Of a stretch of DNA of 64,000 nt, positions 18,662 through 27,326 are shown in pieces; position 1 is the stretch's first letter, and the number at the start of each line of letters is the position of its first letter. The stretch spans positions 62,001 through 126,000 of the forward strand of contig CAVQOB010000001.1 in the NCBI GenBank assembly GCA_963714325.1, written 5' to 3'. The notes beneath the pieces were generated by a model, which worked only from the letters and a program-made list of their open reading frames with translations, was not told the DNA's origin and searched no databases. A program made the translations under genes and the position numbers. The DNA comes from CAVQOB01 sp963714325. Lineage in GTDB: Bacteria > Pseudomonadota > Alphaproteobacteria > Rhizobiales > Hyphomicrobiaceae.

Positions 18662-19027
18662 TTAGACCGGCCTGCCGGCGGCGATGGGCGGGATCGACGC
18701 GACGCGTGCCATGAGCCAGTGGGTCACGATTGATACTAGGATCACCACAGCGACGAAGACAATGGCTTGCGACCATGAGCTGCCACTGAAAAAAGCGATG
18801 AAAATACTCGTGTACGTGATCACACCAAGCGCAAAGGCTTGAACGTTGCATCCCCCGATCAGCGAGGCGTCCCAGTCGATCCGGCGCAGGGACAGCATCA
18901 GCACTGCCAACATCACTGCGAACCACAGCGGCTGAACCAAGTAGAGGCACGACAGCGTCAGCGACCAGACCGAGCTCGACATGACGAGTGTCCGGATGAG
19001 TGTGCGGCTGATGGGGTTGAGGGTCAC
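18662..19027 (-). CDS. Hypothetical small membrane protein
   Basis: This is a predicted inner-membrane protein of about 121 residues from a GTG start at 19027 with GGAG seven bases upstream; the frame is open to 19111. Four hydrophobic segments are visible (LVMSSSVWSLTLSCLYLV, LWFAVMLAVLMLSL, FALGVITYTSIFIAFFSG and AIVFVAVVILVSIVTHWLM). I do not recognise a family. It converges on gyrA with a 50-nt gap. Hydrophobicity and placement support real coding, but no function can be given. Confidence 0.55.
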   Translation of the reverse strand: MTLNPISRTLIRTLVMSSSVWSLTLSCLYLVQPLWFAVMLAVLMLSLRRIDWDASLIGGCNVQAFALGVITYTSIFIAFFSGSSWSQAIVFVAVVILVSIVTHWLMARVASIPPIAAGRPV

Positions 19028-19302
19028 GGGGACGCTCCAGGCCAGAACGGGTTCGCGCACGCGAGCGGGACGTGTCCGATCCGCGAGAACACTCCGGCAA
19101 TCCTGCATCAAAAGGCTTCAGGCATTGATAAAGGACCGCTGAATTTCGCCCTAATGGATGTCCCAAACAAACGCTGGAAGCAGTTGGTTCGGCATTGGAT
19201 TGCCCCAACGCGCCCTTGCGCCAGCACGCGGGATAGGCGAGCCTGGGTTCCAGGGTCGCTGGCTGTTCTGGCGACCACGGCTCACATCTGAGGAGTTTAT
19301 TC

Positions 19303-20274
19303 ATGACGTTCTTTCTTTCCCGCCGTGATGCTATGCGCGGCGCAGCAACGCTCGCAGTCCTCGCCGCATCCGGCAGCCGCGCCTATGCGCAAGCCAAGTT
19401 CTTCCGCATCGGCACCGGCGGCACGGGCGGCACCTACTACCCGATCGGCGGCTTGATCGGCAATGCGATCTCAAGCGACAAACTCAATGCCAGCGCGGTC
19501 GCGACCAATGGCTCCGTCGCCAACGTCAACGGCATCGTCGGCGGGTCGATGGAGTCGGGCTTCAGCCAAGCCGACGTCGCGACCTGGGCCTACACCGGCA
19601 CCGGAATCTACGAAGGCAAGCCGAAGGTCGAGGAATTGCGCGCCATCGCCAATCTCTATCCGGAAAGCGTCCACGTCGTCGTCAAGAAGGGCCTCAACAT
19701 CAAGTCGCTCGCCGACTTGAAGGGCAAGCGGGTTTCGCTCGACGAGCCTGGCTCCGGCACGCTGGTCAATGCCAAGGCGATTTTGGCGGCCTATGGCGTG
19801 ACTGAGAAGGACATCAAGCCCGAGTATCTGAAACCCGCGCAGTCCGCGGAAAAGATGAAGGACGGATCGGTCGACTGCTTCTTCTCGACGACCGGCTATC
19901 CGCAGGGCGCGATCTCGGAACTGGCAACAACGTCCGGCGTCGAACTGGTTCCCATCGATGGCGCGGGCCGCGATAAGATCCTCGCCGCCTACAAGTTCTT
20001 CGCGCTCGATAAGATTCCGGATGGCGCCTACAAGGACGTCAAAGGCGTCGACACCATCGCTGTCGGTGCGCAGTGGGTGACGACCGCGAAGATGGACGCG
20101 GATCTCGTCTACGAAGTGACCAAAGGCATGTGGTCCGACAAGGCCCGCGCCGCGCTCGACAGTGGTCACGCCAAAGGCAAGTCGATCGTGCGCGCCACAG
20201 CCCTCGCCGGCCTCGGCATTCCGCTGCACCCCGGCGCCGAGCGGTTTTACAAAGAGGCGGGGTTGTTGAAGTAA
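19303..20274 (+). CDS. TAXI family TRAP transporter solute-binding protein
   Basis: This periplasmic binding protein has 323 residues and a signal peptide (SRRDAMRGAATLAVLAASG) that has an RR motif and may be Tat-dependent. The TAXI hallmark appears as FFRIGTGGTGGTYYPIGGLI at about 30-49, followed by SVANVNGIVGGSMESGFSQ and the late LKGKRVSLDEPGSGT. AGGAG lies 8 nt before the ATG. TAXI proteins work with fused DctQM permeases; the nearest one is 2.8 kb downstream at 23049, with two genes intervening. The ligand is unknown; glutamate/2-oxoglutarate-like and C4 acids are known in the family. Confidence 0.9.
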   Translation: MTFFLSRRDAMRGAATLAVLAASGSRAYAQAKFFRIGTGGTGGTYYPIGGLIGNAISSDKLNASAVATNGSVANVNGIVGGSMESGFSQADVATWAYTGTGIYEGKPKVEELRAIANLYPESVHVVVKKGLNIKSLADLKGKRVSLDEPGSGTLVNAKAILAAYGVTEKDIKPEYLKPAQSAEKMKDGSVDCFFSTTGYPQGAISELATTSGVELVPIDGAGRDKILAAYKFFALDKIPDGAYKDVKGVDTIAVGAQWVTTAKMDADLVYEVTKGMWSDKARAALDSGHAKGKSIVRATALAGLGIPLHPGAERFYKEAGLLK

Positions 20275-20286
20275 GGTTCGATCCAA

Positions 20287-20316
20287 GGTGTCAGACGCTT
20301 GCTTGTGTCTGACACC
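20287..20316 (+). terminator. Hairpin after the TAXI binding protein gene
   Basis: GGTGTCAGAC (20287-20296) pairs perfectly with GTCTGACACC (20307-20316) around a 10-nt loop, 13 nt after the stop. There is no clear U-tract, so it is a weak terminator or an mRNA-stabilising stem. Confidence 0.5.
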
Positions 20317-20434
20317 GCATCTCACTGATCCCAGCCATGCCAGCGACGGGATTGACGGGGGAGGTTCGTTCAGTCATCCGTGGGGCGCGTGTTCGCCGCG
20401 CCCGTGCGCCATCGAACCGTCCTACGGAGTTCCC

Positions 20435-21355
20435 ATGAAAGCTTATTTTCTCCGCTTCCACCGTTGGATCACGCTGGCCTTCGCGATCCCGCTTGCGATT
20501 GTCATTGTGAGCGGTCTCGTGCTCTCGGTCGAGCCGATCCTCTATGATCGGGCGGTAACAGGTCGGAGCATAGCGCTGGCGCAGGTGGAAGCCGCGCTCG
20601 CCAAACATGACCCAGATAAGAAGGCGAACACGCTGAATGTGCGTGCCTATGAGGGCGTCGCGGTCATCGCTGAGGGCCGTGGCCCCGGCGCTAAGCGCGT
20701 CGATCTCGCGACCGGCAATCTGGTACCTGCCACGACGACGCTGTGGTCGGATACCCTTGGCATGATGCGGCGATTGCATCAGGAGTTGCTGATCGAGCAG
20801 CGCTGGATCGTCGATTGGTCGACGATCGCGATGCTCGTCTCAATGTCGCTTGGCCTGCTGATGGGCTGGCCGCACTTCCGCAATTCGCTGGGCGGCTGGC
20901 ATCGCGGCACCGCCTGGATCTTGTCGCCGCTGCTGTTCCTGTCGCCGCTGACCGGGTTGGCGATTGCCTATGGGATTACATTCACGCCGCCGCCCGCCAA
21001 GGTCGATGGCCCGCCGGTGCCGCTGGCCGAGGCGATCAAAATCGTCGCGGCGAAGCACAACCTCGCCGATGTCATGTGGATCCGCCCGCAAGGTGGTGCA
21101 ACGCGCGTGCGCGTTTATGACGGCGGCCAGGTCAAGGTGATGGCGGTGACGCGCGCGGGTCTGGTCGGCGGGCCGCAGTCGTGGCCGCGCGTACTGCATG
21201 AGGGAACCTGGGGCGGCATGTGGTCGGGCCTGCTCAATGTCATCGTCTCCATCGCGCTGATCGGTCTGATGGGCACCGGCCTCACCATCTGGGCGCGCCG
21301 CAACTTGCGCCATCGGGCCTCGCAAACCGCCAAAAGGCCCATGCGCGCGGCATAG
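20435..21355 (+). CDS. PepSY-associated transmembrane protein
   Basis: This inner-membrane protein has 306 residues. The start at 20435 (MKAYFLRFHRWITLAFAIPL) is supported by ACGGAG just upstream; the frame is open further 5' without coding signs. The FHRW motif opening the first helix, the GLVLSVEP exit, a periplasmic PepSY-like domain, a second helix pair after LHQELLIEQRW, and a C-terminal helix give the layout of PepSY-TM proteins. These are linked to siderophore reductases and to redox or peptidase regulation. Its place between two TRAP genes gives no clear functional clue. Confidence 0.8.
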   Translation: MKAYFLRFHRWITLAFAIPLAIVIVSGLVLSVEPILYDRAVTGRSIALAQVEAALAKHDPDKKANTLNVRAYEGVAVIAEGRGPGAKRVDLATGNLVPATTTLWSDTLGMMRRLHQELLIEQRWIVDWSTIAMLVSMSLGLLMGWPHFRNSLGGWHRGTAWILSPLLFLSPLTGLAIAYGITFTPPPAKVDGPPVPLAEAIKIVAAKHNLADVMWIRPQGGATRVRVYDGGQVKVMAVTRAGLVGGPQSWPRVLHEGTWGGMWSGLLNVIVSIALIGLMGTGLTIWARRNLRHRASQTAKRPMRAA

Positions 21356-21398
21356 TGCCATCGAGCGTTAGATTTGACTTGGGATACAATACTAAGAC

Positions 21399-21544
21399 CG
21401 TCATGGCCGCGAAGGCGGCCACCCACGACAAGCTTCAGCGGAACAACAGCAAAAAAATTTCGCAAGCGCTGCAAGGTACGGCAAGTCTCCGTCAATAGAA
21501 GTCTCGTGGATATTTGCCGTGGGTGGCCGCCTTCGCGGCCATGA
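21399..21544. repeat. Inverted REP doublet (REPIN-like)
   Basis: A 25-bp element with core ATGGCCGCGAAGGCGGCCAC at 21402-21421 recurs in inverted orientation ending at about 21544 (GTGGCCGCCTTCGCGGCCAT). About 95 nt lie between, so the whole can fold as one long hairpin. A second doublet of the same family is at 31326-31468. No transposase of the RAYT type is in the window. Confidence 0.75.
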
Positions 21545-21606
21545 CAAATCCAATAATCGCAGGGTTGAGGTTTCACCGGAGCCGCGCAAGCCCTTCGCTC
21601 GGATTC

Positions 21607-21644
21607 AAATAAAAATCCCTCAGGCGCGGCGTGCGCCTGAGGGC
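21607..21644 (-). terminator. Rho-independent terminator of the SMP-30 gene
   Basis: On the minus strand, CCCTCAGGCGC pairs with GCGCCTGAGGG (21617-21643) over 11 perfect base pairs with a 5-nt loop, followed by ATTTTTATTT. It lies 32 nt past the stop of the leftward gene. Confidence 0.8.
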
Positions 21645-21675
21645 GTTGTTGGATCAATTGGGCGGCCGTGTTGTT

Positions 21676-22767
21676 TCAAACCGCGCCGTGGCTCTCGACG
21701 TAGAGCGCATAGAGCGAATGGCAACTGGTCATGTAGAGCCGGTTGCGCTTCGGGCCGCCGAATTCGAGGTTGGCGCAACGCTCGGGCAGGCGGATGAAGC
21801 CGATGGGCTTGCCGGTGTTGTTGAACACCATCACCCCGTCGAGGTCCTCGGACTTGCCTTTGAGTTGGAACACCTTGCGCCCGCCGACATCGGATGGCGC
21901 CTCCTGCAGCGCGCCGTTACTGCCGTAGCCGACCCACAGATTGCCGTCGCGATCGACGCGGAAGCCATCGAGCGCGCCAAAGTCGGCGGCGTCGATCAGC
22001 TTGGTCTTGCCGGCGACAGTGCCGTCGTCCTTGACGTCGTAGCTCCAGATGCTGCGGTTCGGCGTGCCCCGCCACTCCACGACATAGAGCTTCTTTTCGT
22101 CGGGTGAAAACGCCAACCCGTTGGGATTGAGAATATCAGTGATCACGGCGGACAGCTTGTTGTCCTTGCCGAGCCGATAGACGTTGGTCGTTTCCTGCTC
22201 GGGTTTTTCCTTCTTGCCTTCCCACTCGCCGTTGATGCCGAACAGCGGATCGGTGAACCAGATGCTGTCATCAGATTTGACGACGATATCGTTCGGCGCA
22301 TTGAGTTTCCGGCCGTTGAATTTGTCGGCGAGAATGGTGAGTTTGCCGTCCTTTTCGGTGCGCACGATGCGGCGCGTCACCGAATGCTCGCAGCTGACGA
22401 GGCGGCCCTGGCGATCGCGGGCGTTGCCGTTGGCGTAGTTGGCGTTGGCGCGGAAGGTGGTGGTCTTGCCGGTCTTTTCGTCGAACTTCATGATTCGATT
22501 ATTGGGGATGTCGCTGAACAGCAGATAGCCGCCTTCAGGAAAATAAGCCGGCCCCTCCGCCCAGCGAAATCCCGTGGCGACCTGCTCGACGGTGCTGGAG
22601 TAGATCCGGTACTTGGCGAAGCTCGGGTCAAGAATGTGGACGGATGGATCGGGATAGCGCTGGTTCGGCGTGAACGGGAACGATTGGGCGTCCGCCGAGC
22701 GGGGCAGTGCGGACGCCGCAATGGCGCCGCCAGTCATGGAGAGTAGGGTGCGTCGAGAGACTGTCAA
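21676..22767 (-). CDS. SMP-30/gluconolactonase-like protein, Tat-exported
   Basis: This is a six-bladed propeller lactonase-like protein of 363 residues. A TTG start at 22767 is preferred because AGGAGGA lies 4 nt upstream and it begins a twin-arginine signal (TVSRRTLLSMTGG) ending SADAQ; the frame is open to 22830. Family signatures are RWAEGPAYFPEGGYLLFSDI (metal-binding Glu), LNAPNDIVVKSDDSIWFTDP with its Asn-Asp, ILNPNGLAFSPDEKKLYVVE, and ALDGFRVDRDGNLWVGYGS with its Asp. These match the Ca/Zn-binding residues of SMP-30/LRE enzymes that hydrolyse sugar lactones. It diverges from the fused TRAP permease gene, and a sugar-acid link is plausible. Confidence 0.88.
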   Translation of the reverse strand: MTVSRRTLLSMTGGAIAASALPRSADAQSFPFTPNQRYPDPSVHILDPSFAKYRIYSSTVEQVATGFRWAEGPAYFPEGGYLLFSDIPNNRIMKFDEKTGKTTTFRANANYANGNARDRQGRLVSCEHSVTRRIVRTEKDGKLTILADKFNGRKLNAPNDIVVKSDDSIWFTDPLFGINGEWEGKKEKPEQETTNVYRLGKDNKLSAVITDILNPNGLAFSPDEKKLYVVEWRGTPNRSIWSYDVKDDGTVAGKTKLIDAADFGALDGFRVDRDGNLWVGYGSNGALQEAPSDVGGRKVFQLKGKSEDLDGVMVFNNTGKPIGFIRLPERCANLEFGGPKRNRLYMTSCHSLYALYVESHGAV

Positions 22768-23048
22768 TGGTTCCTCCTGCTGGTCTTGTGGCTTGCGCCG
22801 CTCTGCACGGCCATGCGGTCGGTCAGGCACGCGTTTGGTCCGGGAAGGCTAGGTGGCATTGCCCGCTGTGTCCATGGCGCGCGCGCCGGCGGATCGCGCA
22901 TTTTGCAATATCGTTATCAGCGTTCGTTTCAGCGGCCCGGCGCGTTGACTGCGGCTGCGATGATCACGGCCACGGTGGCCGCTTTCCTCATCGGTCAAAT
23001 GGGGTATGTTGCAGCGTTGGCGCCATTGCGCGTCCCGGGGGAGAGCCG

Positions 23049-25256
23049 ATGAGCAAGTCCGAAGTCGCGGGCGAGAAGTCCGCAGCCGAGCTGCAGCAGC
23101 TCGAGGAGCAACTCGATCCTGAAATCCGGTTCCGCCCGCTGTTGCCGCGCACGGCGTGGGCGGTGGCAACACTCCTGTTCCTGCTTTCCTGCTTCCACTA
23201 TTACACGGCCGGATTCGGGCTGCTGCCGGAGACGACGCATCGTGGCATCCACATGGCGTTCGTGCTCGGGCTGATCTTTCTGGTTTTTTCCGCAGGCGCC
23301 AACAATCCCGCCGTGTCGCCCCATGCGTCGGCGCTACGGCCGTTCGGTGTTGGCCTACTCGACTGGGTATTCTGCCTCGCCGCTGTCATCTCCAGCCTCT
23401 ATGTGCCGTGGATTTTCCACGATCTGCAATTCCGCGTTGGCAATCCCGAGACCATCGATTGGGTGATGGGCACGGCGTTGATCATCGTGCTGCTGGAGGC
23501 GACGCGGCGCAGCGTCGGCGCGGCGTTGCCGATCATCGCCATCGCCCTGATGGCCTATGCGCTGGCCGGGCCGTCGCTGCCGGGCATCCTGGCCCATCCC
23601 GGCAACAGCTGGAAGGCAATCGTCAATCATCTCTATCTGACCAGCGTCGGCATCTATGGCATCGCGCTCGGCGTGGTCGCGACCTATGTGTTCCACTATG
23701 TGTTGTTCGGCGTGCTGGCGACGCGCATCGGTTTGGGCCGACTGTTCATCGATCTCGCCACCGCGCTGGCGGGGCGCTTTTCGGGTGGCCCCGCAAAAGT
23801 CTCGATCTTTGCCTCGGGCTTGTTCGGAATGATTTCCGGCTCGTCGATCGCCAACACGGTGACGGTCGGGTCGCTGACCATTCCGATGATGATCCGCATC
23901 GGCTATCCCCGCCACTTTGCGGCGGCTGTCGAAGCAACGGCGGCAACCGGCGGACAGATCACGCCGCCGATCATGGGGGCGGCCGCGTTCCTGATGGTCG
24001 AATATTTGGGGATGCCCTATCAGTCGATCATTCTCGCCGCCATCGTGCCGGCCTTCATGCATTTCTTCGGCGTTTTCTGTCAGGTGCATTTCGAAGCGAA
24101 AAAGCTCGGCATGCAGGGCATCCCCGTCGCCGAATTGCCCGATGCCCGCGCGGTGATGAAGCGCGATTGGCCGACGGCGGCGCCCTTGTTCGTCCTGCTC
24201 GCGGTTTTGTTTTCCGGCTACACGCCCTATCTTGCGGCATTCTGGGGGATTACCGCATGCCTGGTGATCGGATTGACCGGGCGCAATCCCATTGTCGCAG
24301 TGGCCTTCCTGATCGCGTTGCTGGTCGCGACGTGGACGGAAACACTGACTGAACCGGTGGGGCTCGGCCTGATCATCGCCTGCTCGCTCGCCGCCGCCGC
24401 GTGGTTCTCGAAGCGTGACAAGGACGGCCGGGACCGCGGCATCGACATGGCCGATGCATTCGTTGTCGGCGCCAAGTATGCGATCAGCGTCGGCGCGGCG
24501 GCGGCCTGTGTCGGGATTATCGTCGGCATCGTGACGCTGACCGGTATCGGCTTCAAGCTGTCGAACATCGTCACGACGCTGGCAACGGATCTCGCAACGC
24601 TCTGTTCCGCGTTCTTGCCGGCGTGGATGTTCTCCGTCGGCGGCATGACGCTATTTTTCACGCTGATCATGACGGCGATCGTCTGCCTGTTGCTCGGCTG
24701 CGGCGTGCCGACGACGCCGACCTACATCATCATGGTGACAATCGCGCAACCCGCGCTGGCGACGCTTGGTGTCGCCCCCATCGTCTCGCACTTCTTCGTC
24801 TTCTACTACGGTGTGCTCGCGGACGTGACGCCACCGGTGGCGTTAGCTGCCTATGCTGGCGCGAGTATGGCCGGCGCCGATCCGTTCAAAACCGGTAATA
24901 CCGCGTTCCGTCTTGCGATGGCGAAGGCGCTGGTGCCGTTCGTATTTGTCTATTCGCCGGCCATGCTCATTGTCACCAAGGGGTTCACCTGGGCTGCGTT
25001 CTTCGAGACGACGATCGGCTGTCTGGTCGGCATTGTCATGTTGGCGGCGGCGTTGACGGGGTATGGCCTCGCCTTCATGCGGACATGGGAGCGGGTGTTA
25101 CTCGGCATCGCGTCCATTCTGGTCATTGCACCAAGCCGGACGGCGACCCTTGTCGGCTTGGTGCTGGCCATCCCGGTGATTGTCCGACAGGTGGCACTGT
25201 GGCGGGCGGGGAAAGAGCAGGCGCTGCCGATGGTCAAAGGTCAGCTGAACGGTTGA
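23049..25256 (+). CDS. TRAP transporter fused permease (DctQ-DctM)
   Basis: This is a large inner-membrane permease of 735 residues, in which a four-helix DctQ-like part (about residues 35-165) is fused to a 12-helix DctM-like part. The start at 23049 (MSKSEVAGEKSA) has GGGGAGAG upstream; the longer frame begins among antisense SMP-30 sequence. DctM features include FASGLFGMISGSSIANTVTVG, EATAATGGQITPPIMGAAAF and CGVPTTPTYIIMVTIAQPAL. Fused permeases normally partner TAXI binding proteins, so the protein at 19303 is the likely partner. The last ~80 residues form an extra hydrophobic tail. Confidence 0.92.
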   Translation: MSKSEVAGEKSAAELQQLEEQLDPEIRFRPLLPRTAWAVATLLFLLSCFHYYTAGFGLLPETTHRGIHMAFVLGLIFLVFSAGANNPAVSPHASALRPFGVGLLDWVFCLAAVISSLYVPWIFHDLQFRVGNPETIDWVMGTALIIVLLEATRRSVGAALPIIAIALMAYALAGPSLPGILAHPGNSWKAIVNHLYLTSVGIYGIALGVVATYVFHYVLFGVLATRIGLGRLFIDLATALAGRFSGGPAKVSIFASGLFGMISGSSIANTVTVGSLTIPMMIRIGYPRHFAAAVEATAATGGQITPPIMGAAAFLMVEYLGMPYQSIILAAIVPAFMHFFGVFCQVHFEAKKLGMQGIPVAELPDARAVMKRDWPTAAPLFVLLAVLFSGYTPYLAAFWGITACLVIGLTGRNPIVAVAFLIALLVATWTETLTEPVGLGLIIACSLAAAAWFSKRDKDGRDRGIDMADAFVVGAKYAISVGAAAACVGIIVGIVTLTGIGFKLSNIVTTLATDLATLCSAFLPAWMFSVGGMTLFFTLIMTAIVCLLLGCGVPTTPTYIIMVTIAQPALATLGVAPIVSHFFVFYYGVLADVTPPVALAAYAGASMAGADPFKTGNTAFRLAMAKALVPFVFVYSPAMLIVTKGFTWAAFFETTIGCLVGIVMLAAALTGYGLAFMRTWERVLLGIASILVIAPSRTATLVGLVLAIPVIVRQVALWRAGKEQALPMVKGQLNG

Positions 25257-25459
25257 CGCATTGCAGCAAAATGATGTTGCACACAAGCAATGCGCAATGA
25301 CCGACAAACAGGCAATACGGGCCATTGCGCAGCCGTGGCCTGCGGGTATGATCCCCAGGGGTTGACGGGGAAACGGACCGGCTGTCGATGCCGGTCGACC
25401 AAATCCCCGAGCCGCCTGACATTTCCAGTTTCGCTCATAGAGAACAGGATGCTTATCCG

Positions 25460-27109
25460 ATGATCAAACGCTTGGCGCTGAGTGCCATCGCTGCTGGCTT
25501 GATGGCCAGCACGATGCTGGTGACGGCCGCAGACGCGCAGGAAAAAACGCTGCGCATCGCCATGACCGCTGCCGATATTCCGAAAACGAACGGGCAGCCG
25601 GACCAAGGCTTTGAGGGGAACCGCTTCACCGGTATTCCGCTGTTCGACAGCCTGACGCAGTTTGATTTGTCGTCGGCCGACAAGCCAAGCGTGCTGATGC
25701 CCGGTCTCGCGACAGAATGGAAAGTTGGCGACACCGACAAAACCAAGTGGACGTTTAAGCTGCGCCCCGGCGTGAAGTTCCACGATGGCTCGGATTTGAA
25801 TGCCGACGCGATCGTGTGGAACGTGCAGAAGGTGCTCGACAAGGAAGCGGCTCACTTCGCGCCCGACCAGATCGGCGTCACCGTCAGCCGTATGCCAAAC
25901 CTCGTCTCTGCCAAAAAGATCGATGATCTGACGGTTGAGTTGACGACCAAGGAGCCGGATAGCTTCCTGCCGCTCAATCTGACGAACCTGTTTATTGCGT
26001 CGCCGGCACATTGGCAAAAGAAGTTTGATGCGCTGGCGTCGGTTGCCGACAAGGCCGAACGCGCCAAGCAGGCGTGGACGGGATTTGCCGCCGACGCTTC
26101 GGGCTCGGGTCCGTTCAAGATGGCGAAGTTCTCGCCGCGCGAGCGCGTTGAGTACGTGAAGAACCCCGGCTATTGGGATCCCAAGCGCGTCGCCAAGGTC
26201 GACCGCGTTGTACTGGTGCCGATGCCGGAAGCGAGTGCGCGCACTGCCGCGTTGCTGTCGGGCCAAGTCGACTGGATCGAGAACCCTGCCCCGGATGCCG
26301 TCAAGAACATCAAGGACAAGGGCTTTGTCATCACCGCCAACGCGCAGCCGCATGTGTGGCCCTGGCAGTTCTCGTTTGCCGAGGGCTCGCCCTGGCTCGA
26401 CAAGCGCGTGCGTCACGCCGCCAACCTCTGCGTCAATCGCGAGGAACTGAAGGGCGCGCTCAATGGATTGATGGAAGTGCCGAAAGGTACGGTTCCGCCA
26501 GGTCATCCCTGGTGGGGAAATCCGAAGTTCGAGATCAAATATGATCTGGCCGCCGCCAAGAAGCTGATGGAAGAAGCGGGCTTCAGCGCGACCAAACGGT
26601 TGAAAGTGAAGACCATCACGTCGGCGTCGGGCTCTGGTCAGATGCAGCCGATCGCCATGAACGAGTATCTGCAGCAGGCGCTGAAGGAATGCTTCTTCGA
26701 TGTCGAGTTGGATGTCGTGGAGTGGAACGCGTTGTTCACCAACTGGCGCGCGGGCGCGAAAGACCCAACGTCACGCGGTGCGCATGCGACTAACGTGACG
26801 TTCGCGGCGATGGATCCGTTCTTCGCCATGGTGCGCTTCACCTCGACCAAGACGTTCCCGCCGGTATCGAACAACTGGGGCTATTTCGGTAACGCTGAGT
26901 TCGACGACTTGATCGCGAAGGCACGCACATCGTTCGCCGACAAGGATCGTGATGAGGCGCTTGGCCGGCTGCATGCACGCATCGTCGAGGAAGCACCGTT
27001 CCTGTGGGTGGCGCACGACGTCGGTCCGCGCGCGATGAGCGCGAAGATCAAAGGCTTCGTGCAGCCCAAGAGCTGGTTCGTCGATCTGGCACCCGTCAGC
27101 ATCGACTAA
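25460..27109 (+). CDS. ABC transporter substrate-binding protein, family 5
   Basis: This periplasmic peptide/nickel-type binding protein (SBP_bac_5) has 549 residues. The start at 25460 (MIKRLALSAIAAGLMASTML) has AGGA 10 nt upstream and a signal peptide ending AADAQ. The family core appears as PGLATEWKVGDTDKTKWTFK followed by LRPGVKFHDGSDLNADAIVW (about residues 79-118), and the late PPGHPWWGNPKF. No permease or ATPase genes follow within the window; an IS110 element comes next. It may therefore be an orphan receptor or the remnant of an operon cut by the insertion. The ligand is unknown. Confidence 0.9.
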   Translation: MIKRLALSAIAAGLMASTMLVTAADAQEKTLRIAMTAADIPKTNGQPDQGFEGNRFTGIPLFDSLTQFDLSSADKPSVLMPGLATEWKVGDTDKTKWTFKLRPGVKFHDGSDLNADAIVWNVQKVLDKEAAHFAPDQIGVTVSRMPNLVSAKKIDDLTVELTTKEPDSFLPLNLTNLFIASPAHWQKKFDALASVADKAERAKQAWTGFAADASGSGPFKMAKFSPRERVEYVKNPGYWDPKRVAKVDRVVLVPMPEASARTAALLSGQVDWIENPAPDAVKNIKDKGFVITANAQPHVWPWQFSFAEGSPWLDKRVRHAANLCVNREELKGALNGLMEVPKGTVPPGHPWWGNPKFEIKYDLAAAKKLMEEAGFSATKRLKVKTITSASGSGQMQPIAMNEYLQQALKECFFDVELDVVEWNALFTNWRAGAKDPTSRGAHATNVTFAAMDPFFAMVRFTSTKTFPPVSNNWGYFGNAEFDDLIAKARTSFADKDRDEALGRLHARIVEEAPFLWVAHDVGPRAMSAKIKGFVQPKSWFVDLAPVSID

Positions 27110-27133
27110 ACGCGCTGGCATGGTTTGAAAGCG

Positions 27134-27164
27134 AAGGGCTGCTCCAACTGGAGTGGCCCTTTTT
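27134..27164 (+). terminator. Rho-independent terminator after the family 5 binding protein
   Basis: AAGGGC and GCCCTT form the outer stem, CTCC and GGAG the inner stem, followed by TTTT. It lies 25 nt past the stop codon. Its presence argues that the binding-protein transcript ends here naturally and was not truncated by the IS. Confidence 0.8.
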
Positions 27165-27199
27165 CGTGTGTGGCGAAGCTGAGCACCGGGAGATGTCAT

Positions 27200-27250
27200 C
27201 CCTCTCCCCGTTCTTCACGGGGAGAGTTACCATGCGCGCCGAAGGCGCGC
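27200..27250. repeat. REP-like palindrome, left of the IS110 element
   Basis: CCCTCTCCCCG (27200-27210) faces CGGGGAGAG (27218-27226), followed by a second hairpin GCGCGCC-GAA-GGCGCGC (27234-27250). It belongs to the same family as the copies at 28817, 37893, 37934 and 38676. Confidence 0.75.
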
Positions 27251-27326
27251 ACATGAATGGATGAAAGCGGTTTTACTGTCGGCGTCGTGGCATTGAGGTC
27301 GTTTTTTCCCTGGCGCCGTCGAGCCC

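Noticed and set aside
25241..26506. Open frame of about 420 codons antisense to the family 5 binding protein gene
   Set aside because: Arg/His/Gln-rich composition typical of antisense frames; the sense strand has a clear signal peptide and family motifs.
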